Source: Bombilactobacillus mellifer (lineage in GTDB: Bacteria > Bacillota > Bacilli > Lactobacillales > Lactobacillaceae). Taken from it: DNA of 64,000 bases. The DNA lies in assembly GCF_000970795.1 (NCBI RefSeq), contig NZ_KQ034028.1:1-64000 (forward strand), written 5' to 3'. A program made the translations under genes and the position numbers. The notes under the pieces were generated by a model. That model was not told the origin of the DNA. It did no database searches and saw only the letters and a program-made list of their open reading frames with translations. Positions within the stretch are counted from its first letter, which is position 1. Each line of letters begins with the position of its first letter. Shown piece by piece: positions 21,617-30,003 of the stretch.

Positions 21617-24274
21617 ATGACCAATAACTTCCGTCATTGGTGGCATAATTTTTTACAACACCCTCTACGAAAACTCATCAAATATTGTGGCTGGCTTTGC
21701 CTTCTTGTGGGGCTCATTTGGGGCGGCTGGAAACTGCACCAAGGCGTTAATGCGCTCAAAAAAGATATTACCGATGGTTATTTAATCAGTGACACAGTCT
21801 CTAAGCAAACTTTCTATCCTAAGCAACCGACAGTAATTAAGGATAATCAAGGCAAAGTCATGAAGAAGTTAACTCATAGTCAAGCTAACTACATTTCGTT
21901 TACAAAGATTAAACCCATTGTGCGCCAAGGAATGGTGGCCAGTGAGGACCGTCGTTTTTATCAACATCATGGTGTTGATCTTTATGGAGTTTTACGAGCC
22001 ATGGTGCAGTTGGTGTTGCGCCGCCAGATCCAGGGTGGTTCGACTTTAACGCAGCAACTAGTTAAAAATGTGATTCTCAAAGATCAAAGTCAAAATTTTC
22101 ATCGAAAAATTAAAGAAATGGTCGTTGCCCAGAGTTTAGAGAAAAAGTTCACCAAACAGCAGATTTTAGAATTTTATCTCAATGATGTGTATTTGGGTCA
22201 CGGGTGTTATGGCATTGGCAGCGCCGCCCGTTATTATTTTTCCAAACCCCAATCACGTTTGAATTATAGTGAGGCTGCTCTATTAATTGGAATTCCTAAT
22301 AATCAAATTCTTTACGATCCGGTCACACATCCGCAAACAGCTCGGAACCGCCGCAATACCATTTTGTATACTTGGAAACAGCAAAAATTGATTACTGCGG
22401 CTCAATTTACGAAGTATTCCCAACAACCGTTAAATTTAAAAATTCATAATTTTCAATATGATAATGATATTTCTCATGATTATGCTTTAAATTATGCAGT
22501 CTCGAACGCGGTCAAGCAATTAATGGCCGTACATGGCTTTGAAATGCAGTATTTGTTTGCGGATGATCAAGCCAAAACTAACTATAAAAATCAGTATACC
22601 CAAGCTTATGAAAAGTATTATGGGGAATTGTTAAAGGGTGGCTTTATCATTCAAACCACTATTAATCGTGATTTGCAGCAAAAAGTGGTCGCTGCTGTGC
22701 AAGCTCAGTACACTAAATATCAAACTCGCGATGCTGATGGGAAATTAGAACCGCAAGTGGCCAGTACGATCGTTGATAATCGTAGTGGCGATGTGTTGGC
22801 TTTAGTTGGGGGCCGGACGACTGACGGTGATCAGTTAAATCGAGCAATTGATGCTTTTCGACAACCAGGATCGACAGCTAAGCCGATTATTGCTTACGCA
22901 CCGGCTTTTGAGCGGGGATATTTCCCGCAAAGTAAAGTTATTGATGGGCCGATTGCTAATGTCCATAACTGGTATTCCGGCTATCGGGGAGCGGTCACTT
23001 TACGAACGGCTTTGGCAGATTCCATTAATACTGTTGCTTTTAAATTAGCGGCAAACGATAAAGACTATTCCTTTTATAATGATCTCGGCAAGATGGAATT
23101 TTCCGGATTATATCCTGCTGACAAAAACCCCATCACAGCAGTGGGGGGCTTTACTAAAGGGGTCACGACGACCGAAATGGCAGCTGCCTATAGTTCTTTT
23201 GCACGGTCAGGGCGTTTTGTGTCACCAAGTAATTTGCGGAGTATTTACGATACTGTCAATAATCGCTGGCTTTATCAAAATACGCATCTGAAAACCGAAG
23301 TTTATTCCAAAAATGCCAGTTATATGATGATTAATGCGATGCAAAGCGTGGTTAATTCCGGTTCCGGTAAAGGAGCGCGGCTAGATAATTATCCGTATGT
23401 CGCTGGAAAAACTGGAACGACCGATAACAATAATGATAGTTATTTTGTCGGCATGACCCCCAGCTTTACCATTGCTAATTGGACCGGGTATGATCACCAA
23501 ACTTCTTTAACCGCCGAAGAATTGCAGTTACCAATCAAAACGTTTAAAGCCGAAGGACAATTATTAGTGGATTACCTCAAAGAAGCCAAAACTGATTTTC
23601 CGATGCCGAATACGATCCGGCGTGAAGGGGATTATTTATTTGTCCGTAATAATGCCAATCAAAAAACGGTAGCGCAGATCATTGAACAAAATTATGTTGC
23701 TTTTAACAGTGCCCAAATTAATGCTAATCAGATGCGTTTAAATAATTTAGATTATCGGTTAATTTATCATCTATCCAAAAAACAAGAACGGCAGCGGGAA
23801 AAGCAAGTGGAATTAGCTTTACAACGGTATACCAGTTTGCCTTTCACCCAATTATCGCAATATGATGACAAAGTGGCGGAATTACAAAAAATCCGCTATA
23901 AAAATGAAAATGTCAAACGCATGGCAGCTAAAAATGAGTTCAATAAAACAATCATGCAACTTCAAAGTAAGCTCAACTTAACGCAGGCCAAATTACAGGC
24001 TCAAAAAGAAAATCGACGGTTAGCTAAATTCGAACAGCAAAAGCAACAAATTCAAGCACAACGTGATGCCAAACGGCGTAGTTTGGTAGATCGCTTAATG
24101 CGACAATATTCTACTCAACTACAACGAGTACAAACAGCATATGATAATAACGCCGCAGACAAAGAGCTGCAGCTGCAAAAATTAGAAAATTTAATTAATC
24201 AAATCCGTAGTTATGGAGGCACCGTGGATGATCCGGTTATTACCGTCCATCATAATAAAAACAATGGCAATTAG
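21617..24274 (+). CDS. Class A penicillin-binding protein (bifunctional PBP1A type)
   Basis: This enzyme polymerises and cross-links peptidoglycan on the outer membrane face. The 885-residue protein has a cytoplasmic start, one membrane helix (about 24-43) and a GT51 glycosyltransferase with catalytic Glu110 in EDRRFYQHHGVD and GGSTLTQQLVKN near 140. The transpeptidase has Ser419-Thr-Ala-Lys, SxN at 469-471 and KTG at 598-600. The last 160 residues form a highly charged, predicted coiled-coil tail rich in Lys, Gln and Arg, which is unusual; many homologues end in Gly/Asn/Ser-rich tails instead. It follows an unknown membrane protein gene by ten bases, with AAGGAG as ribosome binding site. Confidence 0.95.
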   Translation: MTNNFRHWWHNFLQHPLRKLIKYCGWLCLLVGLIWGGWKLHQGVNALKKDITDGYLISDTVSKQTFYPKQPTVIKDNQGKVMKKLTHSQANYISFTKIKPIVRQGMVASEDRRFYQHHGVDLYGVLRAMVQLVLRRQIQGGSTLTQQLVKNVILKDQSQNFHRKIKEMVVAQSLEKKFTKQQILEFYLNDVYLGHGCYGIGSAARYYFSKPQSRLNYSEAALLIGIPNNQILYDPVTHPQTARNRRNTILYTWKQQKLITAAQFTKYSQQPLNLKIHNFQYDNDISHDYALNYAVSNAVKQLMAVHGFEMQYLFADDQAKTNYKNQYTQAYEKYYGELLKGGFIIQTTINRDLQQKVVAAVQAQYTKYQTRDADGKLEPQVASTIVDNRSGDVLALVGGRTTDGDQLNRAIDAFRQPGSTAKPIIAYAPAFERGYFPQSKVIDGPIANVHNWYSGYRGAVTLRTALADSINTVAFKLAANDKDYSFYNDLGKMEFSGLYPADKNPITAVGGFTKGVTTTEMAAAYSSFARSGRFVSPSNLRSIYDTVNNRWLYQNTHLKTEVYSKNASYMMINAMQSVVNSGSGKGARLDNYPYVAGKTGTTDNNNDSYFVGMTPSFTIANWTGYDHQTSLTAEELQLPIKTFKAEGQLLVDYLKEAKTDFPMPNTIRREGDYLFVRNNANQKTVAQIIEQNYVAFNSAQINANQMRLNNLDYRLIYHLSKKQERQREKQVELALQRYTSLPFTQLSQYDDKVAELQKIRYKNENVKRMAAKNEFNKTIMQLQSKLNLTQAKLQAQKENRRLAKFEQQKQQIQAQRDAKRRSLVDRLMRQYSTQLQRVQTAYDNNAADKELQLQKLENLINQIRSYGGTVDDPVITVHHNKNNGN

Positions 24275-24337
24275 TGGCTTTATTTCCGAGGAAATATTCC
24301 GCCTACAAATTCAAAAATCAGTAAGCGAGGTAAAGTA

Positions 24338-24754
24338 ATGCAATTAATACGCAAATGGCTGAAAGCGTATTGGACTATTTGGTCATATCTTTTTTTTGGC
24401 GGTTTAACGACTTTAATTAACTTAGTAGTTTTTTATAGTTTATATACTTGGACGCATTGGGTGGGCTATCAAGTCGCAACTTTTTGGGCTTGGTTATTAT
24501 CAGTAATTTTTGCTTATGTAACTAATAAGTTATTCGTGTTCAATTCCCATCAAACGAGTTCCCAAGGTGTTTGGCGTGAACTAGGCTCATTTTTCTTTTT
24601 TCGCATTTTGAGTTATTTATTAGATGTCGTGGTGGTGGCTATCGGGATTGGCTATCTTCATGGAAATAGCTTTTTTGTCAAAATCATTGATAACATCTTA
24701 GTGGTAATCGCTAACTACCTTTTTAGTAAAATATTTATTTTTAAACAAAAATAA
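24338..24754 (+). CDS. GtrA family membrane protein
   Basis: GtrA-like proteins are small four-helix membrane proteins linked to movement of lipid-linked sugars during glycosylation of wall polymers. The 138-residue product has four predicted helices (about 14-36, 43-65, 83-103 and 110-130) and the family signature AYVTNKLFVF after helix two and NYLFSKIFIF at the C-terminus. It lies 63 bases after the PBP gene. No glycosyltransferase gene is adjacent, so its partner is unknown. Confidence 0.9.
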   Translation: MQLIRKWLKAYWTIWSYLFFGGLTTLINLVVFYSLYTWTHWVGYQVATFWAWLLSVIFAYVTNKLFVFNSHQTSSQGVWRELGSFFFFRILSYLLDVVVVAIGIGYLHGNSFFVKIIDNILVVIANYLFSKIFIFKQK

Positions 24755-25346
24755 TCCAGATGCCAATATTTTACGTAGTGACCGGAATTGTTAGTGTTCT
24801 TCCTTGGATAGCACTAAATAAATCAGCGGACATTGATAGTTAATATTGACGTGATTTACACAACGTGGTTTACTAAAAGATAATTAAGGACGTTAAACAA
24901 AGGAGCCTTGCGTAGAAGTTAGTTATATTTGATTCAAAAAAACTGCGTTTGGAGCGGCATGGGTAAGCCAATGAACATTAAACAATAGAATTATTAACAA
25001 ATATCGCTTGGTGAAAGCGGCTGGTGGTGCTTTTATTTTCTTCAGTTGCATTCTAAGTTCTTAGTACAAAATTTTTTATTTATGATTCCTAATATATGTT
25101 TAGTACCAGAACCTAGGATTAGCTAATCTAGTGAACTTAATAATGGTGATTTGAATAAGTCAAAAACTGTCTGCCAAGTTGAAACGTATTGCAATCGACT
25201 ATTTGGAAGCTGTCAGAAATATGCCCGGGACAATACTTTGTTCTAACACCTTAATTGCATTATATCCGGCCTCCAGGCTAGTTTATGTTTTTGGTCGGGC
25301 TGCTCTGTCTGGTGCTGAAACCCAAATTACAAGGAGGATAATCAAG
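24755..25346. other. 592-base gene-poor spacer before the liaF-like gene
   Basis: No gene is assigned here. An open frame from 25179 joins the liaF-like frame, but it has no ribosome binding site, and its first 56 codons do not look like a LiaF N-terminus. There are scattered weak hairpins (for example TTAGTG/CACTAA at about 24787-24815) and no convincing terminator after the gtrA-like gene. It may hold the promoter of the downstream gene, which I could not place. Confidence 0.4.
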
Positions 25347-26084
25347 ATGAGACGCACTTGTGCCAACCTATGGGGGTTGTTTTTTATTGGCGCCGCAATT
25401 TTACTAATTGTAAGTCAATTTACTCCCCTTAAATTTGATGGCGGCCAATTCTTTGGAACAGTTTTATTAGCGGTGATCTTTATTTGGAGTATCGTGAATT
25501 TATCTATTGCGGGGACGGTTTATTCGTTAGCTTTTTTAATTATTATTAATGCTGCCACTTTGAAAATTGGCTTCATTTCGCCTTGGGTGATACTAAGTAT
25601 CGCGCTCCTTTTACAAATTGGCTTAACGATTCTTTTAGCTCCTTGGCGTTGGCAATGGCCTATGTGGCGTCACCGTCATGGCCGTCGTCAAACTACGGGT
25701 TTAGGAGCAGAATCCCGAGGTACAACTGCGAGTTCTTTCATGCACGATTCAGGAATAGTCGATATTAAGGCGCATTTGATGAATTGTGTTCGCTATTTAA
25801 AAAATGTCGATTTACGCCGAGTAAAAGTCAGCGCCTTTATGTCCGGCGTCAAATTATACTTGGAGAATACCGAATTAGAAAATGATGTAGTCATTGATAT
25901 TAATTCTGAGATGAGTAACATTGAACTTTATGTTCCTACGGGCTATCCCATAGTTAATCAATTGGGATTCGTGGGTGGCAATCTTAATTTACCCCGCGAA
26001 GAACCCGTCACTTATACTGATGGTGTGCAAATTATTTTGCAAGGTAATGTCAACTTGGGGAATATCAATTGTCATTATGTTTAA
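25347..26084 (+). CDS. LiaF-like cell-envelope stress protein
   Basis: LiaF-type proteins inhibit LiaS in the LiaFSR cell-envelope stress pathway. The 245-residue product has four membrane helices in residues about 8-110 (LWGLFFIGAAILLIV first). A polar linker (about 112-140) leads to a C-terminal beta-rich LiaF/DUF2154-type domain, with DLRRVKVSAFMSGVKLYL, MSNIELYVP and GNVNLGNINCHYV. AAGGAGG at 25331-25337 decides the ATG at 25347; the frame stays open upstream to 25179. No LiaS or LiaR gene is adjacent, so the kinase partner is either elsewhere or absent. Confidence 0.85.
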   Translation: MRRTCANLWGLFFIGAAILLIVSQFTPLKFDGGQFFGTVLLAVIFIWSIVNLSIAGTVYSLAFLIIINAATLKIGFISPWVILSIALLLQIGLTILLAPWRWQWPMWRHRHGRRQTTGLGAESRGTTASSFMHDSGIVDIKAHLMNCVRYLKNVDLRRVKVSAFMSGVKLYLENTELENDVVIDINSEMSNIELYVPTGYPIVNQLGFVGGNLNLPREEPVTYTDGVQIILQGNVNLGNINCHYV

Positions 26085-26148
26085 ATAAATGATATAGAAC
26101 TTATTGATAATTTTTTTCTTGGAGAATCATTAAAATTTACTAAAATGC

Positions 26149-26176
26149 TTGTATTTTTTCTTAAAACGTCTAAAAT
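26149..26176 (+). promoter_or_regulatory. Promoter of putative small RNA
   Basis: TTGTAT (26149-26154) and TAAAAT (26171-26176) are spaced by 16 bases. Transcription would begin near 26183, just before a structured 150-base region that has its own terminator. Confidence 0.6.
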
Positions 26177-26182
26177 AGCAAA

Positions 26183-26335
26183 CAAGTATTGAGGCCAACT
26201 TCACCTCCGTACTGAGTTGAGAGGACTTTATCAATGGACCACTCCTCTATCTGATGAAGAATGATAGATTGCCTATTTATCGTTGAACCTCTCATGTGAA
26301 ATCCATCCCGTTCTTGGACGAGGGTGGATTTTTTT
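26183..26335 (+). ncRNA. Structured small RNA candidate, family not recognised
   Basis: A self-contained transcription unit of about 150 bases has a promoter, folded body and intrinsic terminator but no convincing reading frame. CAACT (26196-26200) pairs with AGTTG (26215-26219) as a 5' hairpin. TGAGAGG (26218-26224) pairs perfectly with CCTCTCA (26288-26294) to close a multibranch region, and alternative local stems AGAGGA/TCCTCT and CTATC/GATAG lie inside it. The terminator stem AAATCCATCC / GGGTGGATTT (26299-26331) is followed by seven T. It lies about 180 bases before the pyr operon promoter. It could be a trans-acting sRNA or a riboswitch with a short terminated transcript. I could not match it to T-box, SAM, preQ1, 6S or SRP RNA by eye. 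Confidence 0.5.
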
Positions 26336-26510
26336 GTGCTGCATTAATTGGGATGACGACAGTTGGACGCCAGCAGTACAATTCGTAAAAGTATTAGCAA
26401 AAAACTATCAATTGAATAAGAAAAGAGAGAAGTTATAATGTCTATCCTCTGTCACTTCTTGCGATTTTTAACGCATATCGTTTAAAAAAAGCAAAATATT
26501 TAATCTTGAT

Positions 26511-26539
26511 TTGACAAACAAGCTCACTTCCAGTAGAAT
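26511..26539 (+). promoter_or_regulatory. pyr operon promoter
   Basis: A perfect TTGACA (26511-26516) and TAGAAT (26534-26539) are spaced by 17 bases. This is one of the best sigma-A promoters in the window and drives the pyr leader and operon. Confidence 0.85.
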
Positions 26540-26681
26540 GACCATAATTTAAATATTTGAAAGCTAAACCAATTAATTGTTTTCCGTGAGAAACAAATCG
26601 GTTTGCGAGTCTAGTGGAAATGAACTTATAACATCTAGGTTCTTGCGAACAAGTTGGCAAGATCGCTAGATGTTTTTTTGT
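26540..26681 (+). promoter_or_regulatory. pyr operon attenuator leader (PyrR-type candidate)
   Basis: The leader ends in a strong intrinsic terminator before pyrB. AACATCTAG (26630-26638) pairs with CTAGATGTT (26666-26674), the nested TCTTGC pairs with GCAAGA, and T residues follow. Upstream, TTTCC (26581-26585) pairs with GGAAA (26616-26620) around GTGAG, an AAAC/GTTT stem and TTTGCGAG. This resembles the TCC...GTGAG...TTGCAAG pattern of PyrR-binding anti-antiterminators. That would make UMP-bound PyrR stop transcription. The PyrR match is by eye and pyrR is not in this operon; the terminator itself is clear. Confidence 0.65.
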
Positions 26682-26705
26682 GGATTGGAAAAGGGGCATA
26701 TCGCA

Positions 26706-27647
26706 ATGATGCATGATTTAGTCAGCGTAGAACAATTAACACCGGCCGCTGTATCGCATTATGTGCAGTTAGCGCAGGCTTTTAAACAAGGAGCACAGAT
26801 TCAATTGGTCCATCCGGCGTATGCAATGAATCTGTTTTTTGAAAATAGTACGCGGACTCATACCAGTTTTGAAATGGCCGAGCGGCGATTGGGGATTGAA
26901 GTCTTAAGTTTTGTAGCAGACACCAGTTCGGTGACCAAAGGCGAGAGCTTATTAGATACTTTGAAAACAATTCAAGCCATTGGCGTCAATATTGCCGTGA
27001 TTCGTCATTCACAAAATGAGTATTATCAAAAATTATTACAAGCCCAGTTAGATTTAAGTATTGTCAATGCGGGTGACGGCAGTGGACAACATCCCTCGCA
27101 ATCATTATTGGATATGCTAACAATTTTTGAGGAATTTGGACACTTTGCCGACTTGCGCGTCGCCATCGTCGGGGACTTGGCACATTCGCGTGTGGCTCGC
27201 TCTGATGCTCAATTATTGCACAGTTTAGGGGCAAAGTTGTTCTTTGGTGGTCCGCCACAGTGGTTTTTGCAGGATTTAGCGCCCCTAGGGACTTATGTCG
27301 CCGATATCGATCAATTATTGCCCCAAGTGGACGTTTTAATGCTGCTGCGCGTCCAGCATGAACGGTTAAGTACGGCCACGGAAACGAATTTTCAAGAAGA
27401 ACAATATTATCAACGCTATGGTCTGACCCCGCAACGGCTAGCTTTATTACCACCGCAAGCGATTATTATGCATCCAGCACCAGTTAATCGCGGAGTAGAA
27501 ATCAATTCTGCATTGGTGGAAGCCCCACAATCTCGGATTTTTCAACAAATGCACAATGGGATGTACATGCGGATGGCGATTTTAGCCAAGATTTTACAAA
27601 GTCAACAGCTGCTAGCAGCTCCTCAATTGGAGGAATTAATTTGGTGA
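26706..27647 (+). CDS. pyrB: Aspartate carbamoyltransferase catalytic subunit
   Basis: PyrB joins carbamoyl phosphate and aspartate, the first committed step of pyrimidine synthesis. The 313-residue product has the carbamoyl phosphate site FFENSTRTHTSFE, the KGESLLDT loop, DGSGQHPSQSLLD, and HPAPVNRGVE near the C-terminus. AAGGGG at 26691-26696 fits the ATG at 26706 (a second ATG follows at once). The frame stays open upstream into the terminator stem, but that part is leader. No regulatory subunit PyrI is present, as usual in Firmicutes. It overlaps pyrC. Confidence 0.97.
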   Translation: MMHDLVSVEQLTPAAVSHYVQLAQAFKQGAQIQLVHPAYAMNLFFENSTRTHTSFEMAERRLGIEVLSFVADTSSVTKGESLLDTLKTIQAIGVNIAVIRHSQNEYYQKLLQAQLDLSIVNAGDGSGQHPSQSLLDMLTIFEEFGHFADLRVAIVGDLAHSRVARSDAQLLHSLGAKLFFGGPPQWFLQDLAPLGTYVADIDQLLPQVDVLMLLRVQHERLSTATETNFQEEQYYQRYGLTPQRLALLPPQAIIMHPAPVNRGVEINSALVEAPQSRIFQQMHNGMYMRMAILAKILQSQQLLAAPQLEELIW

Positions 27648-28924
27648 AAACAGTATTAAAAAACGGCTATGTTTTAATAGCAGGACAATTACAACGAGCC
27701 GATGTGTTAATTGATGCCGGGATGATTCAAGATATTTCCCCGGAAATACCGGCTTCCCAAAACCAAGTCGTATCGATAGCAGGACAAGTCATTTTACCTG
27801 GATTTGTAGATGTGCATGTACATTTCCGTGAGCCGGGCTATACCGATAAAGAAACTATTGCTACGGGTAGCTTGGCCGCCGCCCATGGGGGATATACGAC
27901 GGTCTTTTCGATGCCTAATGTCCAGCCCGTTCCGGATACCCCGCAACGCTGGTTGCAAATGCAGCAGTTAAATCAGCAAAAAGGGTGCATCCATATTCAG
28001 CAATATGCCAGCATTACTCGTCAACGGACAGGCAACGAATTAGTGGATTTTAAAGCCTTAAAACAAGTTGGTGCTTGCGGCTTTAGTAATGACGGATCCG
28101 GAGTTCAAACAGCCGCGACAATGTATCAGGCGATGCAAGCGGCCGCTCAAGTGCATTTGCCGATTGCAGCACATATTGAAGACGACAGTTTAGCGCACGG
28201 AGGCGTAATGAATGCCGGATTATCAGCGCAAAAGCTGCATTTGCCAGGCATTCCGGCTGTCAGTGAAACTGCGCAATTGGCACGGGATTTAGAATTGGCT
28301 GCCGCAACAGGGGTGCATTATCATGCCTGTCATTTATCAACGGCCGCGAGTGTGGAATTAGTTCGGGCAGCTAAAAAGCGTGGTGTCAATGTTACGGCGG
28401 AGGTCACGCCCCATCATTTATTATTAGACGAATCAATGATTACTACGGATAATCCGTTGTTCAAAATGAATCCACCCTTACGTACCTTGGCCGATCGACA
28501 GGCCCTTTTGAGCGGTTTATTGGATGGTACTATTGATTGCATTGCTACGGATCATGCTCCGCATACAAAACTTGATAAACAGGGATCGATGCTTACAGCG
28601 GCATTTGGTATTACTGGACTGGAGACTAGTTTTGCAGTGTTATACACCTCTTTGGTTCAATCCAATTTATGTTCTTTAGCGCAGTTAGTTAATTGGATGA
28701 GTACCCAACCGGCCCGGATTTTTCATTTAACACAAGCGGGGCGCATAGCCATCGGTGCCCCGGCGGATTTGACAGTAGTGGATTTAAATCATTGGACGAC
28801 GATTACTGCGGCAAACATGTTATCCAAAGGCAAAAATTCACCTTTTATTGGAAGGAAGGTTGCAGCACAAATTAAAGCAACAATGGTTCACGGACAGTGG
28901 GTTTATCAACAGGAGGCAAAGTGA
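27644..28924 (+). CDS. pyrC: Dihydroorotase
   Basis: PyrC closes carbamoyl aspartate to dihydroorotate. The roughly 426-residue zinc amidohydrolase has the metal-binding [16 protein letters not shown] motif near residue 60, further histidines in HYHACHLST and EVTPHHL, and the catalytic Asp in [13 protein letters not shown] at 27629-27633 serves either the GTG at 27644 or a TTG one codon earlier. The start overlaps the pyrB stop and the stop overlaps the carA start (TGATG). Confidence 0.96.
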   Translation: MKTVLKNGYVLIAGQLQRADVLIDAGMIQDISPEIPASQNQVVSIAGQVILPGFVDVHVHFREPGYTDKETIATGSLAAAHGGYTTVFSMPNVQPVPDTPQRWLQMQQLNQQKGCIHIQQYASITRQRTGNELVDFKALKQVGACGFSNDGSGVQTAATMYQAMQAAAQVHLPIAAHIEDDSLAHGGVMNAGLSAQKLHLPGIPAVSETAQLARDLELAAATGVHYHACHLSTAASVELVRAAKKRGVNVTAEVTPHHLLLDESMITTDNPLFKMNPPLRTLADRQALLSGLLDGTIDCIATDHAPHTKLDKQGSMLTAAFGITGLETSFAVLYTSLVQSNLCSLAQLVNWMSTQPARIFHLTQAGRIAIGAPADLTVVDLNHWTTITAANMLSKGKNSPFIGRKVAAQIKATMVHGQWVYQQEAK

Positions 28925-30003
28925 TGCAGCGTTATTTGGTTTTAGAAGATGGTACGATTTATCCCGGTGACGCTTTCGGCGCCCAATGTAGTGCTGTAGG
29001 GGAATTAGTGTTTAATACCGGCATGTCGGGCTATCAAGAATCCATTACAGATCAATCTTATAATGGAGAAATTTTAATGTTTACTTATCCGTTAATTGGC
29101 AATTACGGCATTAATCGTGATGACGATGAATCAATTCAGCCGACTTGTGCAGGTGTCGTAGTGCATGAATTAGCCAGATGTCCCAGTAATTGGCGACAAG
29201 ATCGCACGCTAGATCAATACTTAACTGACCACAATATTCCCGGCATTCAAGGCATCGATACGCGCGCCGTCACACGTCATATTCGGCAAAAAGGAGCTTT
29301 AAAAGCGGCTTTGGTCGATCAAATTACGACAGATACCGTCGCGCAATTACAACAACAAACGCCCGATCGTCATCCAGTTTGGAGCAGTTCAACGAAAAAT
29401 CCTTATCCAGGTCCTGATACCGGCCATAAAGTCGTGGTTATTGATTTTGGTTTAAAATATTCAATTTTACGCGAATTATCACAACGTCATTGTAATTTTA
29501 CCGTGTTACCTGCCACGGCTACCGCGCAGCAAGTATTAGCATTAAATCCGGACGGTGTTTTATTAAGTAATGGTCCCGGCGATCCCAAGGATGTGCCCGC
29601 CGCGCTTGCCATGATTCAAACCATACAAACAAAAATACCTCTATTTGGTATTTGTTTAGGACATCAGTTATTTGCACTAGCCAATGGGGCCGATACATTT
29701 AAATTGAAGTTCGGACATCGGGGATTTAATCATCCGGTTCGCGATTTATTAAGCGGCCGTATTTATTTTACAGCCCAAAACCACGGCTATGCCGTTGACC
29801 GAGAATCGCTCAAGCAGACCAATTTAACGGTAACGCAAGAAGAAATACATGATCACACGGTGGAGGGGTTACAACATCAACAATTTCCGGCCTTTTCTGT
29901 GCAATATCATCCTGATGCTGCTCCCGGGCCGCACGACACGCAATTTTTATTTGATCATTTTATGCAATTAATGGCCAAACAAGCAGAAAGGAAGACAAAT
30001 TAA
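28924..30003 (+). CDS. carA: Carbamoyl-phosphate synthase small subunit
   Basis: CarA (PyrAA) supplies ammonia from glutamine to CarB. The 359-residue product has an N-terminal domain starting [10 protein letters not shown] and a class I glutamine amidotransferase domain. The latter has the nucleophile elbow FGICLGHQ and the His-containing [12 protein letters not shown] segment. AGGAGG at 28911-28916 supports the ATG at 28924, which overlaps the pyrC stop. Its own stop overlaps the carB start (TAATG). Its place inside the pyr operon marks it as the pyrimidine-specific enzyme. Confidence 0.97.
   Translation: MQRYLVLEDGTIYPGDAFGAQCSAVGELVFNTGMSGYQESITDQSYNGEILMFTYPLIGNYGINRDDDESIQPTCAGVVVHELARCPSNWRQDRTLDQYLTDHNIPGIQGIDTRAVTRHIRQKGALKAALVDQITTDTVAQLQQQTPDRHPVWSSSTKNPYPGPDTGHKVVVIDFGLKYSILRELSQRHCNFTVLPATATAQQVLALNPDGVLLSNGPGDPKDVPAALAMIQTIQTKIPLFGICLGHQLFALANGADTFKLKFGHRGFNHPVRDLLSGRIYFTAQNHGYAVDRESLKQTNLTVTQEEIHDHTVEGLQHQQFPAFSVQYHPDAAPGPHDTQFLFDHFMQLMAKQAERKTN

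Noticed and set aside
25179-25346. N-terminal extension of the LiaF-like protein
   Set aside because: The extra 56 codons have no ribosome binding site and no membrane helix expected at a LiaF N-terminus, whereas AAGGAGG sits right before the ATG at 25347.
26183-26335. T-box or other known riboswitch for the small RNA
   Set aside because: The T-box sequence TGGNACCGCG and other conserved motifs (S-box, preQ1, purine, 6S bubble) are absent, and no gene follows the terminator closely.
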